The position numbers were made by a program, and so were the translations under genes. Positions 1 to 8,926 of a stretch of 64,000 nt of DNA are shown here, in pieces (position 1 is the stretch's first letter; each line of letters opens with the position of its first letter). The DNA is from Xanthobacteraceae bacterium (GTDB taxonomy: Bacteria > Pseudomonadota > Alphaproteobacteria > Rhizobiales > Xanthobacteraceae). The DNA is taken from the NCBI GenBank assembly GCA_019454205.1, contig CP075369.1, forward strand, positions 2,620,001 through 2,684,000, in the 5' to 3' direction. The notes under the pieces are model-generated. The model searched no databases and was not told the DNA's origin. It saw nothing but the letters and a program-made list of their open reading frames with translations.

Positions 1-8
1 GATCGCCT

Positions 9-2003
9 TTGGGGACGCAGCGGCCCGCGCGAGGGGAGCAAGACACTACCGTGGAAAGCCGACGAACGGCCGGTGATGGGCGCGAGGCCCTGGCGGCGCA
101 GATCGATCTGGGTAACGAGCCTCCGCTTGGTCTCGATGGCCACGACGAAGAGCCGATCGATCGCCGTTCCGTGTCGGTGCGTTGGCTGGCGGCTACCGTT
201 ATCACTGCGCTTGCCGGCGGCGGGCTGATGGGCGGCGCGGTTTATGCCGCACTCGACGGCGATTATCGCTTCGCGCAGGTGCCCGAAATCATCCGCACCG
301 CGAACGTCCGCAACGATCAGCGCGCAATCAACCCGAACCGCAAGGGCGACCGCATCAGCGTGCTCGGCGACAGCGTGCTTGCACGCCAGGTCTTGCGCGT
401 TTCGACCACGACGCGCGTCGGCGACCGCGAAATCGTGCGTGTGCGGCCGTTCGTGCGGGTCGCAACCAATCTCGCGCTGACGCCTTCTTCGCTGACCGCA
501 AACATTCCCGCGTTCAACCCCGTCAAGCTGATGGGCGAGGAAGACCAGACCGCGGAAACGCCGGACATCGAACCGACCGGCGAACTCACCATCGTCATGC
601 GCGATCTCTCGCAGCTGCCGGCGAACGCCCGCATTGCCGGCGCGGTGCGCCTCGAAGACGTCATGATGCGCGTGCGCGAGCATCTGGAAGTGATGGTGAA
701 CCATCCCGCCGCCGGCGCGATCCCGTTCCAGGGCTTCACGCTCGGCAACTCGCTCGCCTACGCGAACGAAGGCGGGGTGCGCACCACGCTCGATCCGATG
801 CCCGCGGTTGCCGAGAACATGCTGGTCATCACCAAGACCTCGCAGGACACCAAAGGCGGCAACGACTGGACCGAAAAAACGCTGGTCGCCAAGAAGAACG
901 ACACCCTCGTCTCGCTGCTGAAAGAACTCGGCGCCCAGCCCCAAACGACGGTCGAACTGGTTCGCGCCTTCAACCGCGGCCGCGACGGCCTCCTGAAAGA
1001 GGGCCTTCGCGTTCGCGTCTTGATGAACACATTGAAAGACGGAAGCGTACAACCGCTCCGCGTCAGCATCTTCAACGACAAGGCGCACGAAGCGACGGTC
1101 GCTCTTACCGATCTCAACAAGTACGTCACTGTCGCCGAGCCGCGCGACATGAACATGCTGCGCACCACACCGCAGCCGGAAGACGACGAAGACGATGGCA
1201 ATGGCCTGCGCCTCTACAACGCGATCTACGAAACGTCCCTGCGCAATCAGGTGCCGACGCACATCATCGAAGCACTGATCAAGGTGTTCTCTTTCGACAT
1301 CGATCTGCAACGCAAGGTGCGCGCGGGCGATGCCTTCGACATCCTGTTCGGCGACGACGAGAACGACACCAAGGGCGAAGTGCTGTTCGCCTCGCTGCAA
1401 CTCGCCGGCGAAAATCAGCGCAAGTATTACCGCTTCCAGACCACCGACGACGGCATCGTCGATTTCTACGATGAAGGCGGAAAGAGCGCGAAGAAATTCC
1501 TGCTGCGCAAACCGCTCGCAGGCGGCAACTTCCGCTCAGGTTTCGGTCTCCGCCGCCACCCGATCCTTGGCTATTCGCGTATGCATTCTGGCGTGGACTG
1601 GGCCGATGAGACCGGCACGCCGGTCTTCGCGGCGGGCAACGGCACCATCATCCATGCCGACTGGAGTTCGGGTTACGGCCGCCGCGTCGAAATCCAGCAC
1701 TTGAACGGCTACGTCACGACCTATTCCCACTTGTCGGGCTTTGCGCGCGGCATTCAGGATGGCGTGAAAGTCCGCCAGGGCCAGATCATCGGCTACATCG
1801 GCAACACCGGCCTCTCGACTGGCCCGCATCTGCACTACGAAGTCGCGATCAACGGTAACTATGTCGATCCGCTTCGCATCCGTCTGCCGCAAGGCCGCGT
1901 GCTGGAAGACCAGTTCCTGAAGGACTTCGCCCGCGAGCGGCAGCGTATCGACGGCATTCTCGCCCTCGGCACGCCTAACCGCGTCGCGCAGACCGGCAAC
2001 TGA
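9..2003 (+). CDS. M23 family metallopeptidase, membrane-anchored (5' end possibly outside the window)
   Basis: Predicted cell-wall endopeptidase of the LytM/M23 family, which cuts peptidoglycan cross-bridges or activates amidases in the periplasm. One membrane segment lies near residues 58-82. A long, acidic periplasmic region follows, and the peptidase domain is at the C-terminus. The zinc ligands are visible as HSGVD (H526, D530) and HLHYE (H607, H609). The first in-frame start is a TTG at the window edge and the frame stays open to base 3, so the true start may lie further left. It converges on the VWA gene with only 3 bp between stops. Family assignment is secure; the substrate and any divisome role are inferred. 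Confidence 0.9.
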   Translation: MGTQRPARGEQDTTVESRRTAGDGREALAAQIDLGNEPPLGLDGHDEEPIDRRSVSVRWLAATVITALAGGGLMGGAVYAALDGDYRFAQVPEIIRTANVRNDQRAINPNRKGDRISVLGDSVLARQVLRVSTTTRVGDREIVRVRPFVRVATNLALTPSSLTANIPAFNPVKLMGEEDQTAETPDIEPTGELTIVMRDLSQLPANARIAGAVRLEDVMMRVREHLEVMVNHPAAGAIPFQGFTLGNSLAYANEGGVRTTLDPMPAVAENMLVITKTSQDTKGGNDWTEKTLVAKKNDTLVSLLKELGAQPQTTVELVRAFNRGRDGLLKEGLRVRVLMNTLKDGSVQPLRVSIFNDKAHEATVALTDLNKYVTVAEPRDMNMLRTTPQPEDDEDDGNGLRLYNAIYETSLRNQVPTHIIEALIKVFSFDIDLQRKVRAGDAFDILFGDDENDTKGEVLFASLQLAGENQRKYYRFQTTDDGIVDFYDEGGKSAKKFLLRKPLAGGNFRSGFGLRRHPILGYSRMHSGVDWADETGTPVFAAGNGTIIHADWSSGYGRRVEIQHLNGYVTTYSHLSGFARGIQDGVKVRQGQIIGYIGNTGLSTGPHLHYEVAINGNYVDPLRIRLPQGRVLEDQFLKDFARERQRIDGILALGTPNRVAQTGN

Positions 2004-2006
2004 CCG

Positions 2007-3689
2007 CTACTTTACGGAAATCTCGACGCGCTTGCCCGGCGAGACCGAGATCTCGTGTTCGGTCTTCTTGTCGCCCTTGGTCGTTATGATCACGACGTAA
2101 TTGCCCGCATTGAGCGCCGTACTCGCTTCCGCTTCGTAGAAGGTGCCGATCCACGTCCGCCGGTTATTGATGTCGCGCTCGGCGGAGAAAATCTCGATCG
2201 TGCTGCCTTCGGGCACTTTCGTTCCCAGAACACCGGCGTCGAGATTGAAGTTGACCCGTGTGGTGTCGCCGGATTTCACCTCGACCGGGAACACGCGCTT
2301 CGCGTAGCCGACGCCGACCGTGACCTCATAACGCCCGGCCGGCAGATCGAATTGCGATAGCGCATCGTAGAGTGTCGCAATCCATACCGGCTGCTCGGTA
2401 TCGTTCTTCGCGGGATGACGGACTTCCACGGTGATGCCGTGTTCGACCTTGGGTCCGTTTGCCGCGTAAACCGCGCTGACCGCGAGCTTGCCCACATCGA
2501 GCGTCATGGAGACGTTGATCGAGTCGCCGGCGGCGATAGTGAATTCTTTTTTCGTTTTCGCCGTGCCCTTGGTCAGCGTCAGCACGTAGCTGCCGGCCGG
2601 CAGGATGAACTTCGGCAACTTCTCGTAGTCGGTCGTGACGTAGTCGCCGTTCGCGCGGTACAGTTCCCACGTCACGTTATCGGCCTTGCCGCCGCCGATC
2701 ACTTCGCCGTCGCTCGTGACGTAGCCGGCTTCAAGGCTTACATCGAGCGCCGAAACCTTGCCCTTCTCGACCTTGAAGGGAAACTCGCGCTCCACGAAGC
2801 CGTATTTCACGACGACGATATAGTCGCCGGGATCGACCGCATCGGCGACCGGCGCACCGTAGAACGTAGTGACGTAATCGCCCTTCTGGCCGCCGCGATT
2901 GGTGTGAAAGCTCCAGCCCACATCCGACTTCGTGTCACTGATCGGATCGCCGCCCTGCACGAGCCGCGCGATGCCGCGGAAGTTCTTATCGGCAAGCGGA
3001 TCGGGTTCGGGCTTCGCGGGCGCTTCCGTCTGCACCTTCTCGCCCTGCACCGCCTGCACTGCGCGGTTCAGCGCGTTCTCAAGGCCGGAGGCATTGCTCG
3101 CATCGAGATAGACGCCGCCGGTGACGCGCGCGATGCATTGCAATTGCGCTTTCGCCGCCGGGTCGGTCACGTCGAAGCCGATGACATGCGCAACGAAAGC
3201 GACCCCCGATTTTTTCAGTTCGCCCGCGACCGCGCAGGGATCGGGCGCGCAAGTCTCGATGCCGTCGGAAACCAGAATGATCGTCGCCTTGTTTTCGGTG
3301 GAACGCAGCGCCTGTGCCGCGGCGCGCAGCGAGTCCGCCATCGGCGTCTTGCCCTTGGGGTTCAGCCCCTTCACCGCCGATCGGATTTTATCGGCATCGA
3401 AACTGCCGACCGGCACCACCAGTTCGATATCCCGGCAGTCGCCCTTGGTGCGATGGCCATAAACCATCAGGCCGAGGCGGTCGTTCGGGCGCCACTTCGC
3501 GAGAATGGAATCGACGGCGCGGCGGGCGGCGGAAATCTTGGTTTGCCCGTCCACCTGACCCCACATGGAGCCGGAAGCATCGAGGATCAGGATGGAGTCC
3601 CCGGCCTGCGCCCGCGCGGCAGTCGTGCCGGTTACCGCACAAAGAAACAGCAGGATGACAAAGCCAAAAGCCGCCCCAAAACGCTTCAC
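2007..3689 (-). CDS. Secreted von Willebrand factor type A domain protein with repeated beta-rich C-terminal domains
   Basis: Exported VWA protein of unknown role, 560 aa. A signal peptide ends near an AQA site, then the VWA domain begins with the MIDAS motif DASGS and continues with conserved Thr (KTPMADS) and Asp (SDGIETC) positions. After an Ala/Pro/Glu linker come about four related segments of 80-90 residues, each with an AGxY turn followed by a (F)-x-V-x2-G strand, which look like carboxypeptidase-regulatory or Ig-like beta modules. I chose the GTG start because an AGGAG motif sits about 8 bp upstream; a longer form beginning at 3710 is less likely. Metal-dependent ligand binding is inferred from the MIDAS. 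No partner gene identifies the ligand. Confidence 0.82.
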   Translation of the reverse strand: MKRFGAAFGFVILLFLCAVTGTTAARAQAGDSILILDASGSMWGQVDGQTKISAARRAVDSILAKWRPNDRLGLMVYGHRTKGDCRDIELVVPVGSFDADKIRSAVKGLNPKGKTPMADSLRAAAQALRSTENKATIILVSDGIETCAPDPCAVAGELKKSGVAFVAHVIGFDVTDPAAKAQLQCIARVTGGVYLDASNASGLENALNRAVQAVQGEKVQTEAPAKPEPDPLADKNFRGIARLVQGGDPISDTKSDVGWSFHTNRGGQKGDYVTTFYGAPVADAVDPGDYIVVVKYGFVEREFPFKVEKGKVSALDVSLEAGYVTSDGEVIGGGKADNVTWELYRANGDYVTTDYEKLPKFILPAGSYVLTLTKGTAKTKKEFTIAAGDSINVSMTLDVGKLAVSAVYAANGPKVEHGITVEVRHPAKNDTEQPVWIATLYDALSQFDLPAGRYEVTVGVGYAKRVFPVEVKSGDTTRVNFNLDAGVLGTKVPEGSTIEIFSAERDINNRRTWIGTFYEAEASTALNAGNYVVIITTKGDKKTEHEISVSPGKRVEISVK

Positions 3690-3726
3690 GTCGCGCTCTC
3701 CTGAAAACAAGTTCCTGTGACCACGC

Positions 3727-3747
3727 GATTCTAGGGCTGATTCTAGG
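3727..3747. promoter_or_regulatory. Tandem 9-bp direct repeat upstream of the VWA gene
   Basis: GATTCTAGG occurs twice with a 12-bp period, 38-58 bp upstream of the VWA start codon. The position and roughly one-turn spacing suit a regulator binding site. Each copy also contains a GANTC methylation target. The regulatory role is inferred. Confidence 0.35.
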
Positions 3748-3840
3748 CTCCCGGAAAGCGCGGGGCAGTTGCTACGGCAATCGTGCCTGATAATCTCTTA
3801 AGCCGGTTGGATGCTTGAAACCGTCTCACGGGAGTTACGG

Positions 3841-4179
3841 ATGAAACTGAAATTGGCTACGGGCGCATTCGCGCTTGCTTTGATTACTTCGCTTTCGGGC
3901 GGCGTCAGCGCGCAGTCGAACGCGCCTGCGATTTCGAGCGCCTGGGGCGACCTCGACATCTCGCAGGAGCAGTGCTTCGGCCGCGCCCGCCAGGTCATGC
4001 AGTCGCAGAACTACACGCGCATCGAACTGGTCGGTAACACGACCTTCGGCGACAAAGGCGACTACCAGATCGGCATTCGCTGCGTTTCCGAGAAGCGCAT
4101 GTATTATGTCTTCGGCGGCGGCCCTGACGACAAGGTGCTGCAGGGCTACATCAACCAGATCAAAGGCGGCGGCATGTAA
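3841..4179 (+). CDS. Small exported protein of unknown function
   Basis: A 112-residue protein with a clear signal peptide (Lys-rich start, hydrophobic core, SAQS cleavage region near residue 25). The mature part of about 87 residues has two cysteines (QEQCFG and GIRCVSE) that could form a disulfide, and ends in a Gly-rich tail. The motif Q-N-Y-T-R-I-E near the middle resembles small periplasmic proteins common in this order, but I cannot name a family. The start was set at the ATG with GGGAG 8 bp upstream; an earlier in-frame ATG ten codons upstream lacks such a site. It is followed by a strong terminator shared with clpB. Confidence 0.75.
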   Translation: MKLKLATGAFALALITSLSGGVSAQSNAPAISSAWGDLDISQEQCFGRARQVMQSQNYTRIELVGNTTFGDKGDYQIGIRCVSEKRMYYVFGGGPDDKVLQGYINQIKGGGM

Positions 4180-4196
4180 GCCGGGCGCCAATAAAA

Positions 4197-4229
4197 CAAA
4201 ACGGCCGGGAGTTCTCCCGGCCGTTTTTA
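4197..4229. terminator. Bidirectional intrinsic terminator
   Basis: A GC-rich stem, ACGGCCGGGAG with its complement, surrounds a TTC loop. It is flanked by an A-run on the left and a T-run on the right, so it can stop transcripts from the small exported gene (rightward) and from clpB (leftward), which converge here. Confidence 0.9.
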
Positions 4230-4247
4230 TTTTAAGCGGCGCCGTCC

Positions 4248-6851
4248 TTAAGCCGCGCGCGTGACGGAAGTTTTTCCGCCGGTCTCGAACGCGAGACGGT
4301 CGCCGCTGGCAACTACCTTCACCTTTGCGCCGTCCGAGATTTTGCCGGAAAGAATCTGCTCGGCGAGCGGATCCTGCACCAGCTTCTGGATCGTGCGCTT
4401 CAGCGGCCGCGCGCCGAACGCCGGGTCGTAGCCCTTCTCCGCCAGCAGCGCCCGTGCATCCGCGGCCAGTTCGAGCGTGATCTTGTGCTCGTCCAGCAGC
4501 TTCTGTAGCCGCGCCATCTGGATATCGACGATCGCGCCCATCTGCTCCTTCTTCAGCCGATGGAACAGGATGATCTCGTCCACGCGGTTGAGGAATTCCG
4601 GACGGAAGCTCGCGCGCACGACGCCCATCACCTGCTCGCGCACGCTGTCCACGTCGTCCTTCTCGCCGAGCGCAACCAGGAATTCCGCGCCGAGGTTGGA
4701 CGTCATGATGATCAGCGTATTGCGGAAATCGACCGTGCGGCCCTGACCGTCGGTCAGGCGGCCCTCGTCGAGCACCTGCAACAGCACATTGAACACGTCC
4801 GGGTGCGCCTTTTCGATCTCGTCGAACAGGATCACCTGATACGGCCGCCGCCGCACCGCTTCGGTCAGCGCGCCACCTTCCTCGTAGCCGACATAGCCCG
4901 GAGGCGCGCCGATCAGGCGCGCGACCGAATGCTTCTCCATGTACTCGGACATGTCGATACGAATGAGCGCCGCTTCGTCGTCGAACAGGAAGCGCGCGAG
5001 CGCCTTCGTCAGTTCGGTTTTGCCGACGCCGGTGGGGCCGAGGAACATGAACGAGCCGATCGGCCGGTTCGGGTCCTGCAAGCCCGCGCGTGCGCGGCGC
5101 ACCGCGGTAGAGACCGCATGCACGGCTTCCTGCTGCCCGATCACGCGCTTCGCGATCTCGTCTTCCATGCGCAAGAGCTTCTCGCGCTCGCCCTCCAGCA
5201 TCCGGTCCACCGGAACGCCGGTCCAGCGCGATACCACCTGCGCGATGTGGTTCGGCGTGACCGATTCCTCGACCAGCGCCGCGCTTTCCTTGCTCTCCAG
5301 TTCGGCGAGCTTTTTCTTTAGCGCCGGAATCTTGCCGTAAGCGAGTTCGCCCGCCTTCTCATACTCGCCCTTGCGCTCGGCATTGGCGAGTTCGTTGTTC
5401 AGCGCGTCGAGGTCGGCCTTCAGCTTCTGCACCGAGCCGAGCTTTTCCTTCTCGCTCTGCCAGCGGGAAGTGATCGCCGCCGATTTCTCCTCAAGCGACG
5501 CCAGTTCTTTCTTGAGGCGCGTCAGCCGGTCCTTGGAAGCGGCGTCGTCTTCTTTCTTGAGCGCCTCCTCCTCGATCTTGAGCTGCACGATGCGCCGGTC
5601 GATCTCGTCCAGTTCTTCCGGCTTGCTATCGACCTGCATGCGCAGCCGTGCCGACGCCTCGTCGACCAGGTCGATAGCCTTGTCGGGCAAGAAGCGGTCG
5701 GTGATGTAGCGGTTGGACAGCGTCGCCGCCGCGACCAGCGCCGCGTCGGTGATGCGCACGCCGTGGTGCTGCTCGTATTTATCTTTCAGGCCGCGCAGGA
5801 TCGAAACGGTGTCTTCCACCGTAGGCTCGCCCACGAACACGGGCTGGAAGCGCCGCGCCAACGCGGCATCCTTCTCGACATGCTTGCGGTATTCGTCGAG
5901 CGTGGTCGCGCCGACGCAATGCAGTTCGCCGCGCGCGAGCGCGGGCTTGAGCAGGTTCGCGGCGTCCATCGCGCCGTCGGCCTTGCCCGCGCCCATCAGC
6001 GTATGCATCTCGTCGATGAACACGATGATCTCGCCGTTCGAGGAAGTGACTTCCTGCAACACGGCCTTCAGCCGCTCCTCGAATTCGCCGCGATACTTCG
6101 CGCCGGCAATCAGCGCGCCGAGATCGAGCGCAAGCAGTTTCTTGTCCTTCAGGCTTTCCGGCACGTCGCCGTTGACGATGCGCAGCGCAAGGCCCTCGAC
6201 AATGGCGGTCTTGCCGACGCCCGGCTCGCCGATCAGCACCGGATTGTTCTTGGTGCGGCGGGACAGCACCTGCACGGTGCGGCGGATTTCTTCCTCGCGG
6301 CCGATCACCGGATCGAGCTTGCCGTTACGCGCGGCCTCGGTGATGTCGCGGGCATAGCGCTTCAGCGCGTCATAGGCGCTCTCGGCGGAAGCGGTGTCGG
6401 CCGTGCGGCCCTTGCGCAACTGTTCGATGGCGCCGTTCAGGCCCTGCGGAGTCACGCCCGCGCGCGCCAGCAGCTTGCCCGCTTCCGAATCCTTCTCGAT
6501 TGCGAGCGCAAGCAACAGCCGCTCGACGGTGACGAAATTATCGCCCGCGGTCTTCGCAGCCTTCTCAGCCGCGGCGAATACACGGGCAAGCTGCGGGGTC
6601 AGATACAACTGGCCCGCACCACCGCCTTCCACTTTCGGCATTTTCGCGAGCGCCGCCTCGACGCCCGCGAGCACGTCGCGCGAACGGCCGCCCGCGCGGT
6701 CGATGAGGCCACCGGCCAGCCCTTCCGGGTCGTCGATCAGCACCTTCAGCAGGTGTTCCGGGGTGAATTGCTGATGCCCTTCGCGAAGGGCGAGCGACTG
6801 CGCCGATTGCAGGAATCCCCGCGCGCGCTCGGTATATTTTTCCAGATCCAT
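4248..6851 (-). CDS. clpB: ATP-dependent chaperone ClpB
   Basis: Cytosolic AAA+ disaggregase that threads aggregated proteins through its hexameric pore and works with DnaK. At 867 aa it has full family length. The order is: N-terminal Clp repeat domain (residues 1-145), first AAA module with Walker A GEPGVGKT at 208, the coiled-coil M domain (about 410-530, Lys/Glu-rich), second AAA module with GPTGVGKT at 605, and a C-terminal oligomerisation domain. The M domain distinguishes ClpB from ClpA/ClpC. The gene stands alone on this strand, with a heat-shock-type promoter upstream and a terminator after it. Confidence 0.98.
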   Translation of the reverse strand: MDLEKYTERARGFLQSAQSLALREGHQQFTPEHLLKVLIDDPEGLAGGLIDRAGGRSRDVLAGVEAALAKMPKVEGGGAGQLYLTPQLARVFAAAEKAAKTAGDNFVTVERLLLALAIEKDSEAGKLLARAGVTPQGLNGAIEQLRKGRTADTASAESAYDALKRYARDITEAARNGKLDPVIGREEEIRRTVQVLSRRTKNNPVLIGEPGVGKTAIVEGLALRIVNGDVPESLKDKKLLALDLGALIAGAKYRGEFEERLKAVLQEVTSSNGEIIVFIDEMHTLMGAGKADGAMDAANLLKPALARGELHCVGATTLDEYRKHVEKDAALARRFQPVFVGEPTVEDTVSILRGLKDKYEQHHGVRITDAALVAAATLSNRYITDRFLPDKAIDLVDEASARLRMQVDSKPEELDEIDRRIVQLKIEEEALKKEDDAASKDRLTRLKKELASLEEKSAAITSRWQSEKEKLGSVQKLKADLDALNNELANAERKGEYEKAGELAYGKIPALKKKLAELESKESAALVEESVTPNHIAQVVSRWTGVPVDRMLEGEREKLLRMEDEIAKRVIGQQEAVHAVSTAVRRARAGLQDPNRPIGSFMFLGPTGVGKTELTKALARFLFDDEAALIRIDMSEYMEKHSVARLIGAPPGYVGYEEGGALTEAVRRRPYQVILFDEIEKAHPDVFNVLLQVLDEGRLTDGQGRTVDFRNTLIIMTSNLGAEFLVALGEKDDVDSVREQVMGVVRASFRPEFLNRVDEIILFHRLKKEQMGAIVDIQMARLQKLLDEHKITLELAADARALLAEKGYDPAFGARPLKRTIQKLVQDPLAEQILSGKISDGAKVKVVASGDRLAFETGGKTSVTRAA

Positions 6852-6910
6852 GATGTTCTCCTTCGGCCTGCCGCTTCCGTCCCGAAGGCCCGGCCCGCGG
6901 CATCCGTTCC

Positions 6911-6941
6911 CTAGATGGGGAGGATTTCCCGCCCCGGAAAG
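6911..6941 (-). promoter_or_regulatory. RpoH (sigma-32)-type promoter for clpB
   Basis: On the minus strand, CTTTCC is followed after 15 bp by CCCCATCTA, about 60 bp before the clpB start. The -10 element matches the sigma-32 pattern CCCCATnT exactly; the -35 keeps only the CTT core of CTTGAA. ClpB is a classical heat-shock regulon member, which supports the reading. Activity is inferred. Confidence 0.6.
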
Positions 6942-7036
6942 ACCCGGACCGGCGGAAATTAGCGGGAAACGGTTACCGGAGTTGAGTGGACGCGGCCCGC
7001 CCCATCCAGCATGGAGAACCTCGATCTGGGGATGCC

Positions 7037-7807
7037 ATGAGCGAAATCAAACCGCGCGTCAGCGCGCTCTACCGCTATCCGGTGAAGGGGTTCTCTGGCG
7101 AGAAGCTGAAATCGGTCGTGCTGTCGCCGGAGCAGACCTTCCCGGCCGACCGCAAATTCGCGGTCGAGAACGGCCCGTCCGGCTTCGACCCGGCGGCCCC
7201 GAAATGGCTCTCGAAAAGCAAGTTTCTCTGCCTGATGCGGAACGCAAAACTGGCAGCGCTGCGCACGCAGTACAACGACCGCTCCGGCAACTTCACCGCC
7301 AGCATGAACGGCATGACGCTGGCGGAAGCGAGCCTGCACACCGAAGCCGGACGCGCTGCCATCGAATACGCCCTGCAGGAGTTCATGGGCGGCGAGGCGC
7401 GCGGACCGCTCAAGGTTCTGGAAGCGCCGGGACACAGCTTCTCGGATGTCGCCGCCAAAGTGGTTCACATCATCAATCTCGGAACGATCGCCGAGCTTGC
7501 GGAAGCAGCCCACAAGCCGCTTCACCCGGTGCGCTTTCGCGCGAACCTTTATCTCGAAGACCTGAAGCCCTGGTCCGAGTTCGATCTGATCGGAAAGAAA
7601 ATCCGCGCGGGCGGTGTGACCTTGAAAGTGACCAAGCGCGTCGAGCGCTGCGCGGCGGTCGACGTCGATCCCGATACCGCGCAACGCGACACCGACCTGC
7701 CCCAGACCATCTGGCGCAAGACCGGCGACACCGACTGCGGCATCTATGCGAGCGTGGTCGAAGGCGGCGCCATCAACGAAGGCGACCGCATCGAAATCCT
7801 CGATTGA
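7037..7807 (+). CDS. MOSC domain-containing protein
   Basis: A 256-residue protein with an N-terminal MOSC beta-barrel motif (YRYPVKGFSGE near residue 15) and a C-terminal MOSC core holding the conserved cysteine in ERCAAVDVDP and the closing block DCGIYASVV...GDRIEI. MOSC proteins bind sulfur or molybdopterin cofactor; relatives include the C-terminal part of Moco sulfurase and the mARC reductases. The specific substrate cannot be told from sequence. The start ATG has GGGG a few bases upstream and lies 17 codons inside a longer open frame. It is divergent from clpB and convergent with the DUF4167 gene. Confidence 0.85.
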   Translation: MSEIKPRVSALYRYPVKGFSGEKLKSVVLSPEQTFPADRKFAVENGPSGFDPAAPKWLSKSKFLCLMRNAKLAALRTQYNDRSGNFTASMNGMTLAEASLHTEAGRAAIEYALQEFMGGEARGPLKVLEAPGHSFSDVAAKVVHIINLGTIAELAEAAHKPLHPVRFRANLYLEDLKPWSEFDLIGKKIRAGGVTLKVTKRVERCAAVDVDPDTAQRDTDLPQTIWRKTGDTDCGIYASVVEGGAINEGDRIEILD

Positions 7808-7816
7808 GGAAGCGGA

Positions 7817-8539
7817 TTATTCCGGCTTCACGGGTTCCGGCTGCGCATCCGGCGCGGCATTGGCGTCGCCGCCCTGCTGGCCGCCGAAATCGTTGCGCTG
7901 GCGATTGTTGAAACGGCCGCGGCCGCGGTTGCGGTTGAAGCGTCCGCCGCGATTCTCGCCCTGCTCGCCTTCGCCGCCCTGGAAATTACCCTGCTGCGGC
8001 GCGCCGCCGGTGATGAACGCGGGCAAGCCGCCTTCCTGATCGCGCTGTTCGCGCTGGTCGCGTTGTTCACGCGGCTGGTAGTTCGGCTGCGGTTGGTTCG
8101 CAGGCTGCGGACGGAAGTTCTGTTGCGGCTGTTGCTGCTGCTGTTGCGCCGGATAGGGCTGGCCGTTGGCGTCGTCGCTGAAGTCGCCTTCGTCCTCTTC
8201 GCCTTCGCCGCGCATTTCGTCGGGGCGCTGATACGGCTGCTGCTGACCCTGCGGATTGCTCTGTTGCATCTGCTGCTGCGCGGCCGCGATCAGGCGCAGA
8301 TAGTGCTCGGCGTGCTGCAGATAGCTTTCGGCGGAAACGGGATCGCCGGAGGATTGCGCGTCGCGGGCGAGCTGCTGGTACTTCTCCGCGATGTGGTGCG
8401 CGGTGCCGCGGATTTTCACGTCGGGTCCATTCGACTCGTAGACGCGGGTCAGCGGGTTATGTCCGCCGCCACGTCCGCCGCGATTGCGGCCGCGCATCCG
8501 CTTGTGGTTGTTATGATTGTGTTGCTGTCCGTTTCTCAT
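7817..8539 (-). CDS. DUF4167 domain-containing protein
   Basis: A 240-residue protein with a very basic, Arg/Gly/Asn/His-rich N-terminus (RGRNRGGRGGG), then the conserved DUF4167 helical block (residues 30-95, containing AEKYQQLARDAQ and AESYLQHAEHYLRL), then a long Gln/Pro/Asn-rich low-complexity tail ending in RGG-like repeats. Such RG-rich ends often bind RNA, but no function is established. The ATG was chosen over a TTG two codons upstream because it has a purine-rich GAGAAAG site. It follows prfA-prmC on the same strand after a 387-bp gene-free leader. Confidence 0.88.
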   Translation of the reverse strand: MRNGQQHNHNNHKRMRGRNRGGRGGGHNPLTRVYESNGPDVKIRGTAHHIAEKYQQLARDAQSSGDPVSAESYLQHAEHYLRLIAAAQQQMQQSNPQGQQQPYQRPDEMRGEGEEDEGDFSDDANGQPYPAQQQQQQPQQNFRPQPANQPQPNYQPREQRDQREQRDQEGGLPAFITGGAPQQGNFQGGEGEQGENRGGRFNRNRGRGRFNNRQRNDFGGQQGGDANAAPDAQPEPVKPE

Positions 8540-8926
8540 CGACAACTTTCTCTGTGGTTTGACGGCTGACCCGCCCGCTCATCCGGCCATGCGCTTGTCT
8601 CGCACACCGGTCATGTCACGCAGCGATAAACACGCACTGCGCCATGTTCGTTACGGTCCTTCGACCTGAAATCTTCCGTTCAATCTGAAAGTCCACGCTC
8701 AACACGCGGATGCTTCGCCCTCGGCTATGCGCTCTGCTTCTGCTTTGCGCTTCGATGCTGGTGCGCCGGATCCGGATCTTTGCGGTTTCGCGTCTTCGGC
8801 GACTTCGTTCGCCGTATCGCGGTTACCGCGCCAGCCTTATGAACCCCTCGTCCGTAAGGCGGTGCCGGATCGAATCTGGAAATGACACTAGTGCCTCTCG
8901 CGGTGCCTTCCAAGCGCTATTTTGCC
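8540..8926 (-). other. 387-bp gap between prmC and the DUF4167 gene
   Basis: No convincing protein gene on either strand; the short open frames here lack plausible start sites and family resemblance. On the minus strand this is the leader of the DUF4167 gene. It contains GC-rich self-complementary patches (for example GATCCGGATC) but I can assign no known riboswitch or terminator. Confidence 0.5.

Noticed and set aside
2415..3704. 429-codon frame antisense to the VWA gene
   Set aside because: No family resemblance and Arg/His/Asp-rich antisense composition; the VWA gene has MIDAS, signal peptide and a start site.
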